Origin: Dallia pectoralis
Taxonomy: Eukaryota > Chordata > Actinopteri > Esociformes > Umbridae
DNA length: 64,000 bases
Direction: 5' to 3'
Assembly: GCA_029465975.1 (NCBI GenBank)
Contig: CM055749.1
Span: 12,821,697 to 12,885,696, forward strand
Each line of letters begins with the position of its first letter. Position 1 is the stretch's first letter. Shown piece after piece: positions 46,385 through 57,700 of the stretch. The notes under the pieces are model-generated. The model ran no database searches, was not told the DNA's origin, and saw nothing but the letters and a program-made list of their open reading frames with translations. A program made the position numbers and the translations under genes.

Positions 46385-47145
46385 GCAAACGAAGAAAGTA
46401 TTTGATCCCCTGCTGATTTTGTACCTTTCCCACTAACAAAGACATGATCAGTGTATAGGTTTATTTGAACAGTTAGACACAGAATAACAACCCAAAATAT
46501 CCAGAATAACGCATTTCAAATAAGTCATAAATTGATTTGCATTTATATTTTGCATACTCAGTAAAATAAGTATTTGACCCCTTTGCAAAACATGACTTAG
46601 TATTTGGTGGCAAAACACTTATTGGCAATCACAGAGGTCAGATGTTTCTAATAGTTGGCCACCAGGTTTGCACACATCTTAGGAGGGAATTTGTGCCACC
46701 CTCTTTGCAGGACCTCTTTAAGTAGTTTAGGTTTTGAGGCTGACGTTTGGCAACTGAAATCTTCAGCTCCCTCCACATTTTCAATGCCCTGGCTTAGGGA
46801 AGGAGGTTCTCACCCAAGATTTGACGGTACATGACGGTACATGGCCCCATCCATTGTCCCTTTGATGCAGTTAAGTTGTCTTGTCCGCTTAGCAGGAAAA
46901 CACCCCCAAAGCATAATGTTTCCACCTCCTTATTTGATGGTGGGGATGGTGTTCTTGGGGTCATAGGCAGCATTATTCCTCCTCCAAACACGGCAAGTTC
47001 AGTTGATGCCAAATAGCTTGATTTTGGTCTCATATGACCCCAACACTTTCACCCAGTTCTCTTCTGAATCATTCAGATGTTCACTGGAAAACTTCTGACG
47101 GGCCTGTAGATGTGCTTTCTTGAGCAGATCCCACAGGTGCTGAAT
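46385..47145 (-). mobile_element. Tc1-type transposon relic with transposase fragment
   Basis: Minus-strand reading frames recover Tc1 transposase blocks in order: LLKKAHLQARQKFS and SEENWVKVLGSYETK (about 47023-47130), then GGGNIMLWGCF-like sequence (about 46910-46960), then TMDGAMYR (46843-46866) and ILGENLLP. A duplicated TACATGACGG at about 46826-46845 breaks the frame. The part with the catalytic DDE end (the QHDNDPKHT region) is absent. The end reads CTSVIA-type and CFATKY-type remnants near 46600-46650. Inactive. Confidence 0.8.
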
Positions 47146-47600
47146 CTATTTGAGATGTGGGGAATTTGGAGGCCAGGGCGACACCATGATCTCTTCACCA
47201 TGTATAGTTCATATCACAAATGCATTTTAACAGGGGTGTGAATATGTTGTATATCCACTGTACCATAGAGTGTACCTGGTCCGCAACACTGTTCACTCTC
47301 ACCAGCCTGCGGCTACAGTAAGCATCCCCATACACAGCAGGGTGCGATGCACTGTGTTGTTAGGGGTACATTCCTCCTGTAACCATACTTTGTGCCACAG
47401 TCAGACCAGAAGGAATAGCCTTCATTGACCTTGTGGATCTATGATCCTTGGTCGCCCAACACCCTGTTGCAGGTTTATGGTTTGTCCATTTGGGTCCGGT
47501 CGAAGTCACACAGTTCTTTACTCCGGACCATTTGTACTGAATCCGACACACATTGACTACGAGAATTGATTGTTCGCTAACCATCTAATCTACTCGGACT
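47146..47600 (-). mobile_element. Fragment of the 'GATCAGCC' Tc1/mariner family
   Basis: Adjacent to the relic at 46385. Contains the internal landmarks shared with the element at 32455: GAGATGTGGGGAATTTGGAG, GTACCTGGTCCGCAACA, and CTTGGTCGCCCAACACCCTG. It suggests one element inserted next to or into another. Confidence 0.6.
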
Positions 47601-47631
47601 GTAACCTGTGATCAACGTTAATTGCTTCAGC

Positions 47632-47721
47632 TGTGAAAGGTCATCATGTGAAAGGTCATCATGTGAAAGGTCTTCATGGGAAAGGTCATCATGTGAAAGG
47701 TCATCATGTGAAAGGTCATCT
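47632..47721. repeat. 15-bp tandem repeat, 6 copies
   Basis: Unit TGTGAAAGGTCATCA at 47632, 47647, 47662, 47677, 47692 and 47707. Open in all minus frames, hence a short repetitive open frame there. Confidence 0.95.
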
Positions 47722-48066
47722 TGTATAATAATGATGCATTCCAATATTTTTTGTCCCTGGTTTTAAACATGGAGCTGTCAAGCCAAACCAAAGCCATGTG
47801 CAGAGCCAGGTTAATCCGTTCAAAACACATTTATTTATACAACACATAACAAACTGAGAATGGCGAAAAACACTAACTTGTTGAAATGAAATTAAAATCT
47901 GCATATACAGCCACTAATAAAAATACATTCACTCAACAACAGCAACACTTCTTCAAATACAACCACTCACCTCAATATAACTCGTGAACTGGAAACAATT
48001 ACCAACCAATGTGAATACCAAATACAGTGACCTTTAAACCCACATTATTGCCAAATCCCCAACAGC

Positions 48067-48812
48067 CGTGACATTTTAATTAAATCCGAATGTAAACCAG
48101 CTGTGACTGAACTAACTAACCAACACCCTCCTAGTCCACTAGATGTACCAGGTGGACTAGGAACCATGACAGTACCCCGTTCTTAAGGCGTGGCTGCCAG
48201 ACAAACAAATGAATGGGGCAGGGAGGGCGGAGAAATGCCAGAGGAGGTGGTTCTGCAGGGGGTCTCCTCAGCAACGTTCTCCGCCATGACAGAGGAGAGA
48301 CCGGTATAGGAGAGACCGGCAAAGGATACCGGCAAAGGAGAGACCGGTATAGAAGACGGGGACTCACCCATACACACCGGTGGAGGAAGAGGCCACGCCT
48401 CCAGGCACACAGGGGAAGGAAGGGGTCACGCCTCCATGCCTGCAGGGGTAGGAAGAGGCCACGCCTCCAGGCCTGCAGGGGGAGGAAGGGGTCACGCCTC
48501 CAGGCCTGCAGGGGTAGGAAGAGGCCACGCCTCCAGGCACACAGGGGAATGAAGGGGTCACGCCTCCAGGCCGGCAGGGGTAGGAAGAGGCCACGCCTCC
48601 AGGCCTGCAGGGGGAGGAAGGGGTCACGCCTCCAGGCCTGCAGGTGGAGGAAAAGGCCACGCCTCCAGGCACACAGGGGAAGGAAGGGGTCACGCCTCCA
48701 GGCCTGCCCGTGACACTTTAATTAAACCCCAATGTAAACCAGCTGAACCAAAAATAACTACCGTGCTCCAACACCCTCCTAGCCCACTAGATGTCCCTGG
48801 TGGACTAGGAAC
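48067..48812. repeat. Direct repeats of about 105 bp flanking a minisatellite
   Basis: 48067-48170 and 48711-48822 share CGTGACA, TTTAATTAAA, AATGTAAACCAGCTG, CCAACACCCTCCTAG and GGTGGACTAGGAACC in the same order and orientation. The 33-bp array lies between them. The arrangement looks like a segmental duplication or a composite repeat. Confidence 0.85.
48382..48708. repeat. 33-bp minisatellite, 10 copies
   Basis: CACGCCTCC recurs every 33 bases at 48394, 48427, 48460, 48493, 48526, 48559, 48592, 48625, 48658 and 48691. Two unit types alternate (GAAGAGGCCACGCC and GAAGGGGTCACGCC). Because 33 is divisible by 3, it is open on both strands with 11-residue repeats (RGRKRPRLQA type on +); I do not consider it a gene. 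Confidence 0.96.
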
Positions 48813-49825
48813 CGGGATAACCGCAACTTGGCAAGTTTGTAATGCACAAGTACAAACCTGCCTGTTGCATTGCAAATAGGTTATTCCAGGTTACCTTTTG
48901 TATTTGGCAATGGCAATGTGCTGTAACTTTATGTTTTTCTTACATTCCCTGTAATGTTGTTAATGCTAGCATGTGTCATAAGTGAAAGTACAGGAGACAC
49001 TCTTAGTGTGCTATTGGTCAAGTATTTTGACAGTAGCTTACATACAGCTTGTGGCACGCTGTACAATATTAATTAAAATCAATGCAAATGCTGTATTATG
49101 ACATTAAGTAGAACACCTTAACATTTCTTGTACTATATTTAAAATGCAAAGGCGATAATGTATAGCTTTAAACTGTAATTATAAGGGTTTCGTGAAGGTA
49201 GCTTCACTCTTCTGTAAAATATACTGCATACAATTACCGTATACAACTTGCACTTCTAGAGGCCCATTCACTGCCTGCAGTGAATAATGACATTTAATTC
49301 AGGATATTTGGGCCGTTCTGTGTGCTCCCGCATTAAAGTGAAGATGTATGCCCTGTCCTTTTATTCCACTGAAACAGGAAATAGCTGACAGCAGGAATGC
49401 TGTCTCTCTTCATCTGACACTAGACCTACTTTGGGCCCAGTTGTCCCGGGTGACTGCTTCCTCATATAACTACTTCCTGTAGACAAACAGCTTCTGTCCA
49501 GTGGCCAGCCAGAGCACCCGCCATTTGATCTATCTTTGATCCCTTTGGGTTTCTGACAAAAACACTTTAAAAGAGAATGAAGGATAGTCAGTGTGTTGAA
49601 TTTTGTTTATATGTAACTGTTACCTTTTTAGAGTGGAATTAAATTTGATCTGGATAAACAATTTGACCTAGTGTTTTCTGGAGTGCTGATGTTTACTAAA
49701 AATATACTAAAAAATATTTGAGTGTAGCTCAACCTCCAATAAGCTATGGAAGAAGTTAGTTAAATTACTTATTTAACTTCCCAAAACGTGTTAGTCAAAA
49801 GCTAAAACATGTGTTTCTTCTAAGT

Positions 49826-50260
49826 GTCACGATATGACTTCCACAGGTAACCGGTAGCAGACAAAGGAGCAGAGATTCGGATGAAGTACGTTTTGTATTC
49901 AACTGCAGACTAGCAGGCACTATAACAGAGACTTAAACAAACACAAAACCAAAATGGGGATAATTTCTTAAACAGGATAACAGTGGTAACTAAAACACAA
50001 GGAACATAAACTAAAACGTGCAAACAAACCAGCATACATAGAACACAGACAAATGTGGAAACAGAAAACAATGCCCCGACACTGACAAACTGAACAGAAG
50101 CACCCTATATACATGGACTAACTACCAAACAGAAAACAGGTGTGAAACAAACTTAGGTTCATAGAATGTCCTTGATTACTCCCTCTCTCTGCTGGTCGGG
50201 GGAGTGCCAACTCCCGCATAGAGAGGGACAGAGGGAGAGATAGACCTCTGGTCCTCACAC
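49826..50260. mobile_element. Possible nonautonomous DNA element
   Basis: Starts TGTCACGATATGAC and ends near CTCACA, has an A-rich interior and a short GAGAGGGACAGAGGGAGAGA tract near its end. The start resembles fish repeats that open with TGTCACGA, but the two ends pair poorly. Weak call. Confidence 0.3.
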
Positions 50261-50689
50261 TAAGTACAACACAGGCTCTTTAATAATGCCAAAAAGCTTT
50301 AAATACAAAAAGGATCAATTGACATAGATATTGCTTAGCAATTATTGCAATTACTTTTAGTGATTGCATTACTTATTCTCTTTCAACTATTTTACTGTCA
50401 AGTTTCGCTGAATGCTGTGTTAGGTTTTGCTAACAGTTATGGTAATTTTTTGTACAACCCCACAATGCAATCCTTTTTTAACATTTAACATTTGCCTAAC
50501 TTTAATCAGAACTTAATCCAACTTAATCTTCAGTATAAGAATACAGGGAAAAATTAAAGGAACAGTAAACAGTAAAGCCTTAATGCGCCTTGGCATGCAT
50601 TTGACAAGTATCTGAAACGCTAATGGAGAGATTAAGTAATATTTTTCCAAAATAAAATCCCTCGTTAGATGTTTTGAGGGTGGCAGGGG

Positions 50690-50960
50690 AGAGCGCTATC
50701 TATTTTTTGAGTCCAAAATCTCCAATAGGTGTTTAATCAGGTTGAGATCTGGTGTTGGTCCAGCACATCTCACAGATGCTTAATCAGATTAAGATCTGGG
50801 GAATTTGGAGGCCAGTGCAACACCATGAACTCTTAAATATGTTCTCCAAACCATACCTGAACAATGTGTGCTGCGTGGCAGCCTTTGAAAGAGGCCATTG
50901 CCATCAGGGAATAGCATTGCTATAAAGGGTTGTACCTGGTCTGCTCGAGAACTTAACTGT
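50690..50960 (-). mobile_element. Fragment of the 'GATCAGCC' Tc1/mariner family
   Basis: Shares AAGATCTGGGGAATTTGGAG, AGAGGCCATTGCCATCAGGG and TTGTACCTGGTCTGC with the elements at 32455 and 47146. Truncated; no terminal repeats found. Confidence 0.65.
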
Positions 50961-51870
50961 CTTGTTGTAATGCTTCAGTAAATAATTGAATATTTCCAGT
51001 AGTAATGTCTCATCTGATGTAGCCTGAAAGATAAATGTTTTTCACAAGACAAAGAACACATTTATTCAATTTATTGAACATGATTAGTTTCACTTTATCA
51101 CTGTATTTTCTGAATGCTCTTCAGGTCAGGTTGACAAAGTCATTAACCCGTTTAGATAGTTTGGGGTGAGAATGAACTAATGAAGAAAAAGCTGCCAATA
51201 ATAGTTCAGGCAATATGGAAACCTCTTTAAGACCATTCTTGGTTACAACCTCATGTAGCTGGTTGAGAGAAAGCAAAGCGTGTGCAAATTAGTCATCAAG
51301 GCAAAGGTTGGCTTCATTGGAGATGTTGAATTTAACAACAAGACGGTCCCATGATTATGTTGCTTTTTGAAAGCATGGAAACGCACATTGTCTTGACCTT
51401 ATATTTCTCAACACTTGTTGTTTAAACCAAACAGCTAATATTAAACTAATTCATACCATAGCAAAAACCACATAGATTTTAAAGGAACGATATATATGGA
51501 AACGATTGTATCACAACACCAGTATTCTGTCATTAGTGTGCCCATTAGTTGGCCAATCAAATTGCCATTGTTAGAGGGACCACGCCTGTTCCAATCATAT
51601 AATTAGCCTGTTCATGTATGTTGCAATACGTTTGTGGTGCTTTTGTGATATAAGGTGGTAAGGTGGTAAGCAGGTTAGCAGGCCATTTAGCTGCAGGAGT
51701 AAGGAGTAATGTTTTTTTTGGATCATACCAAGGTTCTTTACACTATCTGAGTCAATCGTGATGATGAGGTTTTGGAGTAGAAGAAGAGTAGCTCTTATCT
51801 GTCCAGAGCTTGTGGTGGTGTGCAGACATCCAGGTAGAAACATCTGGGTCTGCCAGAGACTCTGGAATAT

Positions 51871-52960
51871 GGTGCTTCTAAAAAGTACTATTCACCCCTT
51901 GGACTCTTCCACATTCTATTGTTTTACAGTGTAAATCAGAATCTATTTCGAAAATCTAAGTGGATTTAACAGCAATTTTGACCTCGTTCAACATACGGGT
52001 TTGACTGGGTAACTCAAGGACATTTTAAAAACTTGTCACAAAGCTACTCCAGCGATGTCTTGTCTGTGTGCTTTAGGTCACCGTATAGCTGAAAGATTCA
52101 TTTGAGTCCATTGTTTTCTGGATTTTTTTTGTTTTTTTGTCAATGACCACCCTGCATTTTGCACCGTTAATTTGTCCTTCGACGTTACCTCTTCCAGTTA
52201 AAATTAAACCACAAAACAACTAAATTACACCCCATTTACCCAAAATGCCATCAAATAATCCATTAACAGAGATGGAGAAGAGTATACCACTATCATGGGG
52301 ATGAGGTGTTAGTCCCATCACATTAGACAGAAGCACACTAACGAGTCTCAAACCTAAACAATTAAATAATAAACATAATAAAGAATATACCACTAGCATG
52401 GTGATGAGGTGTTAGTCCCATCATATTAGACAGAAGTATACCAACGAGTCTCAAACCTAAACAATAAAATAAGAAACAGGATACATTTGATGCGCTATGT
52501 CGTTATTCACTCATTGACGAAAAACTATGGAGTTCCTGCTTGTGCCAATCATAGTACTATGTATTGAGGCCAAGAGGCTATATGTTGGTATTATCAGACC
52601 AGAGAATCTTCATCCACTTGGTCTCTGTAAGTTCTACTTGCCTGGCAAACTTTAGTTATGGTTTTACAGAAATGGCTTTCCTGTTTGCCCCACTCCAGAT
52701 TTGTGGAGAACCTGGGCTGGTGTTGCAGTATGCACAGGGTCTCCCAGCTCGTCCGGGCAAAACTGTAACTCCTGTCTGTGATGGGCTTCATTCACGCCCA
52801 GTTCCTTTGTTTTGAGGACGGCCTGTTCTAGACAGATTCACAGATGTCCCGTATTCTCTCAGTTTAGTTCCATTATATCGAGAGATAAGTACTTTTGAAG
52901 GATTCTCTCAGAATATTTCTTTGTAGTTGTCCTGTAGATTTTGTTAGTAATTGCACAGAC
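51871..52960 (-). mobile_element. Degenerate Tc1-like element
   Basis: The left part (AGTACTATTCACCCCTTGGA, then CTTCCACATTCTATTG) resembles the terminal part of a common salmonid/fish Tc1 family. The stretch 52590-52830 (ACCAGAGAATCTTCATCC and following) resembles the matching transposase 3' part. A 103-bp tandem duplication lies between them. Confidence 0.5.
52279..52475. repeat. 103-bp tandem duplication
   Basis: Two head-to-tail copies starting near 52281 and 52384, sharing GATGAGGTGTTAGTCCCATC and ACGAGTCTCAAACCTAAACA with a few differences. Confidence 0.92.
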
Positions 52961-54638
52961 CAACCGTGAGACATCCCAGAGAACGATGCAAATAACGTAA
53001 CATCAAAACAGCTTATAATACACAAATGTGAACTCTATTCAACTAATAACATGACTTCTTAACACAATTTGTTTTACCACAGCCACTCAGCCTTGGATAT
53101 ATCCATCAATTTCAGTTTTGTGTCAAGACAGACCCTATCCGACAGACTGGTAGACTATTGGGGCTTTCCATTGGAAACGTGATATTTTGACTCTGCTTGC
53201 CCATCAACACACTCTCACAGGTGCTCTCACAGCAATTTCTTAGAGCGATATCATTTCTTGACTTCAGTATTCTTCAATACAGCACATGTCAGTGATGTAT
53301 GCAGTATTTAGTTGTTTTAATAGACATTACCACAGTTGAGTATAAGACGTTCGACCGTATTTCTATGCAGTAGTCAGCATATCCATACACTGAATACTAC
53401 GGGGGTAACTCCTCGTCATCACTGATGAACCACCAATAAGACAACTGTTGTGTGTTCTTAAATTGAGAAACAGGAGGAGTTTGCCCCTTTTCGAACTCCA
53501 ATTTGTCCGGTACAAAGTTAGAGCCCGCCCCCAAAGCTTTAATTGATGTGATGTTAAACTCAAGTGAATTGTTAATATTAGAATTTGAATGCTTTTACTG
53601 TTGATCAGATAAGTGTTGTTATAGTGGCTGGTTTGGCTCAGGTAGAAACTTTAGAGTAGCCGGTCTCTCTGCCTGTTAAGATCCTCCAGCAGTAGACAAG
53701 CAACAAACCTGCTATAACCTATAAAACATAAAACCTGCAATAAAAGCCCAACCAGGCGTTTTCTTCTAGCCCTCTAGGTGAACATGTTCATGGGAAAAAG
53801 AAATCACCATTTAATGAGCCAACTGAGCAACCTAAGTCAGTTAATCTTGGCTGCTTTATTGAGTCTGGTACAGACACACATTCCCGTCATAAGTGGCTGG
53901 AGTTTCTCCATAGTCGGCTCTGTGTTGTGTTTGTAAATACTAGGCTATTCCTGCCTGCTGCTATCTGAGGGTGCACCTTAATTAAAATCCATACCCCACT
54001 CTGTCATTTCTTTAATTCTAGCTTTTAGCGTTTTTAGTTGCTTTCTATGTTGCTGGGATAACAATAGATGAGATTCAAGGTTTCTTTCAAACAGATCTAC
54101 AGACCAACTAGCGTGAATGATTCAGAAATACTTCAGAGGTTCCTGTGGCAACCGCAAGCTGCCTGTCTTCTGTTTTCGAACATCAGGGCCTATTTTTGTT
54201 TGTAATGGGATATCGCGATTTCTGGGTTTCCATTCATTTGTATGAGTAGAGAGAGAGGTTCTGGATTAAGCAGAGTGTAGAGCACAGACCTGTTCTATTG
54301 GCTGTTTAATGCTCTAATGTTTACTCCAGGTTTAGAAACCAGGGAATTTTGCACTACCATGGCTGATATTCAGATCCATATTTGTTATGGTTTTTAGTAA
54401 AATACACACAGAGCACCTTCACTCACTTATTACCCCTCAAAAGGTGCCAAATCCTTAACTCGAAGTTGAGAGTGTTGGATGGTATTTTATTTTACATACA
54501 TATCTTCAGTTTAAATCAGTCATAAATTAATTGTCATTAATGAATACATTTACCTGGCTACAGGTACATGCACACAGATACAGTCCGGTGGACTTATATG
54601 ATAGATGTTGATTTTATGTCTGTCTGTCTGTTTGTCAG

Positions 54639-54737
54639 GTGAGCGCGCTCCCCAAGGGTGACCATGACTGCCAACAAAAGTTCCAAGTCTGCGCCCCGAG
54701 CAGGAGGGTCTAATGTGCCCCGGGATATCCCAGACAG
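54639..54737 (+). CDS. dennd2b: dennd2b exon with start codon
   Basis: Acceptor CTGTTTGTCAG; 25 bases of 5' UTR, then ATG at 54664 in GACCATGAC context. Encodes MTANKSSKSAPRAGG and SNVPRDIPD, then a split Arg codon at the donor GTCAGT. Coding part 54664-54737. The acceptor before the ATG shows there is at least one upstream noncoding exon. Confidence 0.88.
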
Positions 54738-57700
54738 GTCAGTGAGATCATCTGCCTCTCAATGCCAGGATGGTGGGGTGGGGGTGGGGTGAAGAGAGAG
54801 CAGGGGATGGTGGTAAAATTCACCGTGAGGTCAGTTCTTACCAGGGAATATCCTTTATTGCCTCAATCAGGATTTTTTTTGAGGATTTCTTTTGAGGATT
54901 TTGCAAGTCTGTTTGCTCCCATCGTGTGTATTTGTTGGGTAATACGCAGCATACAGTCGGGGATCCACCCAGAGCTGTGAGTTACTGTGCTGTTAATTGG
55001 GATGTGCAGCACTATTCTGTCCAGTGTTACAGGGAAGCAGAAATAGAACTCTCTGTGTTTCTGTAAACCATCTTGTACATTCTGGAATAGGGGCCCCATT
55101 TAAGTATAAACTTGATCGGTTCTGAGCAATGGTTTGTTTGAGTAACCTTGTTGAGAGATGACATGATCCTTCTGGAACAGGGAAACCAACAGGGCTTGTA
55201 TTTAAAGTGCCGGTGGTAGACTGTCTTTCCATTCAACATTACCGGTACTTAAAACCGGCCTTAAAGATTTGAAATGTAAAGGAACTTTCCTCAATGAGCA
55301 TGGAATGCTTGTGCCAGACATTTCTGGACATTTATTTTTTATTTCAGCTTTATTTAACCAGGTAGATATGCACAGAACAGCAGTGCAAATAGCAGTGGGA
55401 TTCTACATGGCAATACAGGATCAAGTGGAGAGTGAATATACAGTTAATACAGGATGAGGTATAAGTAGGTCAGTTGAGCAGCATTGGTATGGTGAAAACA
55501 ATTGTATAAATACAAAGGAAAGTCTATATACAGAATGTACATTTAAAGTGTATCTAGCAGGTAGGTCTGTGCCAATTGGGCATGGCAAAAAGTTACAGGG
55601 GTGCCCATGATAACTAGCCGGCAGTTAGCACGTACAGTGATCAGACAAGAGTTCAGACAGAAGTAGTTTTAAGGCAATGGGGGTTTCGAGTTGTAGGGCC
55701 AAAAGTGGTGCAGACTTTCATGGTGACTAAGGCTATGTACCTGCTTGAGCGTAGACAGCAGGTGGGTAGAGCTATGGTAACTAGAGAGCTTAGGTACAGC
55801 GGGACTTTGCCTAGCAGAGACTTTAAAATGAGTTGGTCCGGGTGAGTTAAAGCCAGAGTCTTTAACAACGGCCAGCCGACTAATGTGTCAAGGTTGCAGG
55901 TATTGTGTTGGGCACTGGTATAGTATAACACTGTGGTCAACGACATCCAAACCGATTCTGGACTTTAAGATTTTAGTTGGTTTATGTGGCGCTGGAAGGA
56001 GAGAAAGCTGTCTAATGGATAAACAGCTAAAAAGATGATGTCATTCAGGACCTTGAGGGTGGCCGTGGTGCAGCCGTGACTAGATTGTATAGCGGACAGG
56101 ATACAATACGGGTTTGAGATAGTTCACAATCTGTTTGTTGACCTTTTTTTACTTTGGAAATTCAGGGTAGGATGGATATTGGTCTGCAGCAGTGGGGGTT
56201 GGGTGTGTCACCTCAATTGATGGGGGGAATGACTGTGGCCGATTTCCAATCTTTTGGAATTTCAGAAGATGAGAGAGATAGGTTAAACAGACTGGTAATG
56301 GGGGCAGCAATAATATTCACATACACCTTTTGGAAAAGAGGGGTCCAGATTATCCAGGCCAGCTGATTAAAGGGGTCCAGGTTTTACAACTCTCTCAGTA
56401 CATCGGCAGTCTGGATTGGGGTAATGGAGAGGTGTGGGGAGGGTCGTGGACATGTGGCTTTGGGAGTTGTACAGCAGTAAGCTGGGGGGAGGCGGGTAGT
56501 CAGATTAAAAGCATGGCCACCTTCAGCAAAATCTTAAAATTCTCAATTATCATAGACGTATCAGTAGTGACTGTATTACTTCATTTCAGGGTCGTAGGCA
56601 GCTGGGAGGTAGATTTAACCGTCTCCCAGAACTTTTTGGAATTGGTGTGACAGGATTCACATTTCTGTTGAAAGTACTAGGCTTTTTTCCCCCTAACTGT
56701 TTGAGTATACTGGTTTCTATCTTCTTAAAAAAGATCTCACTTTTTAAATGGTTATTTAGGACAGAGAAAAACTCCCTTTTGAAGAGCAACCAAGCGTCCT
56801 CTACTTACGGGATAAGATTAATGTTCACCCAAGATACAGAGTTCAGGTAATTTAGAAAGGCCTGTTCGCTGAAGTGTTTTAGACAGCATCTGACAGAGAT
56901 GAGGTCGTTGTTTGACCACGGAGACAGGCAATAAGGCAGTGATCACTGAGATCCTGGTTGAAAACAGCGGAGGTGCATTGAAAGGCCTAATTACTCAGGA
57001 AAACATAAAAGAGGGTCCCCTTGGTTAGTGATTTGAGGTTGAAGCTGGTAGGTTCATTTATAATTTGTGTCAGGTTGAGTGTGTCAAGCTTAGAAAGTAA
57101 AGTGACTGAGGGGTTAAGCCTGTCCCAGTTTAAGTCTTCAAGCAGTAAAAACCCTGAGGATAGATGGGGAGCCATCAGTTGACATAAGGTGTCCAGGGCA
57201 CTGGGGCTGAGGGGGGTCTCTAACAGGCAGCAACGTTTATAGCCTTATTTTTAGAGAGATGGTTTAGAAGTAGAACTGTTTGAGTCAAGACCTCGACAAG
57301 ATGATTGAGGTCTGTAACTTATCTCAGCAGTAGATTGCTACTCCACCACCCTTAGCTGATCTATCTTGGCAAAACAAGTTATAGTTGTGGGATGTAACTG
57401 CGAAGCGTAAACAACGGCTTCAGGCCGATACAATGACATATACATGTATATACTCTTTAACAAAGAATGCAGACCAGGGCATAACACAAAACAATACTCC
57501 ACAACCAAAGCCAAAAACACTGGAACATATATATGGTGGGCGATTAGGAGCAGGTGTGTGTCTTGCTGAGTCCGTGGTGATGAGAAACAGGTGCTCGTAA
57601 CGATGAGTCCGGGGGGATAAGTGGAGACAGGGAACGACGTAGTGGGGATTTACCCAGGAGGAGGCGTGACAACGGTGCCTCTCGTTGGACTTTTACTGAA

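Larger units (their letters stand above)
31996..54638. other. Gene-poor 23-kb region between tmem9b and dennd2b coding exons
   Basis: No coding exon with convincing homology on either strand. In mammals ASCL3, C11ORF16 and AKIP1 lie here, but I do not recognise them. Contents listed separately: Tc1/mariner relics, a 33-bp minisatellite with flanking direct repeats, and short tandem duplications. The 5' noncoding exons and promoter of dennd2b are expected somewhere in it. From 36600 to 39970 and from 40080 to 46380 I see essentially unique AT-rich DNA. Confidence 0.6.

Noticed and set aside
48213..48713. 166-codon + strand frame with RLQA/GRKR repeats
   Set aside because: A 33-bp minisatellite is automatically open in frame on both strands; no conserved domain or gene context.
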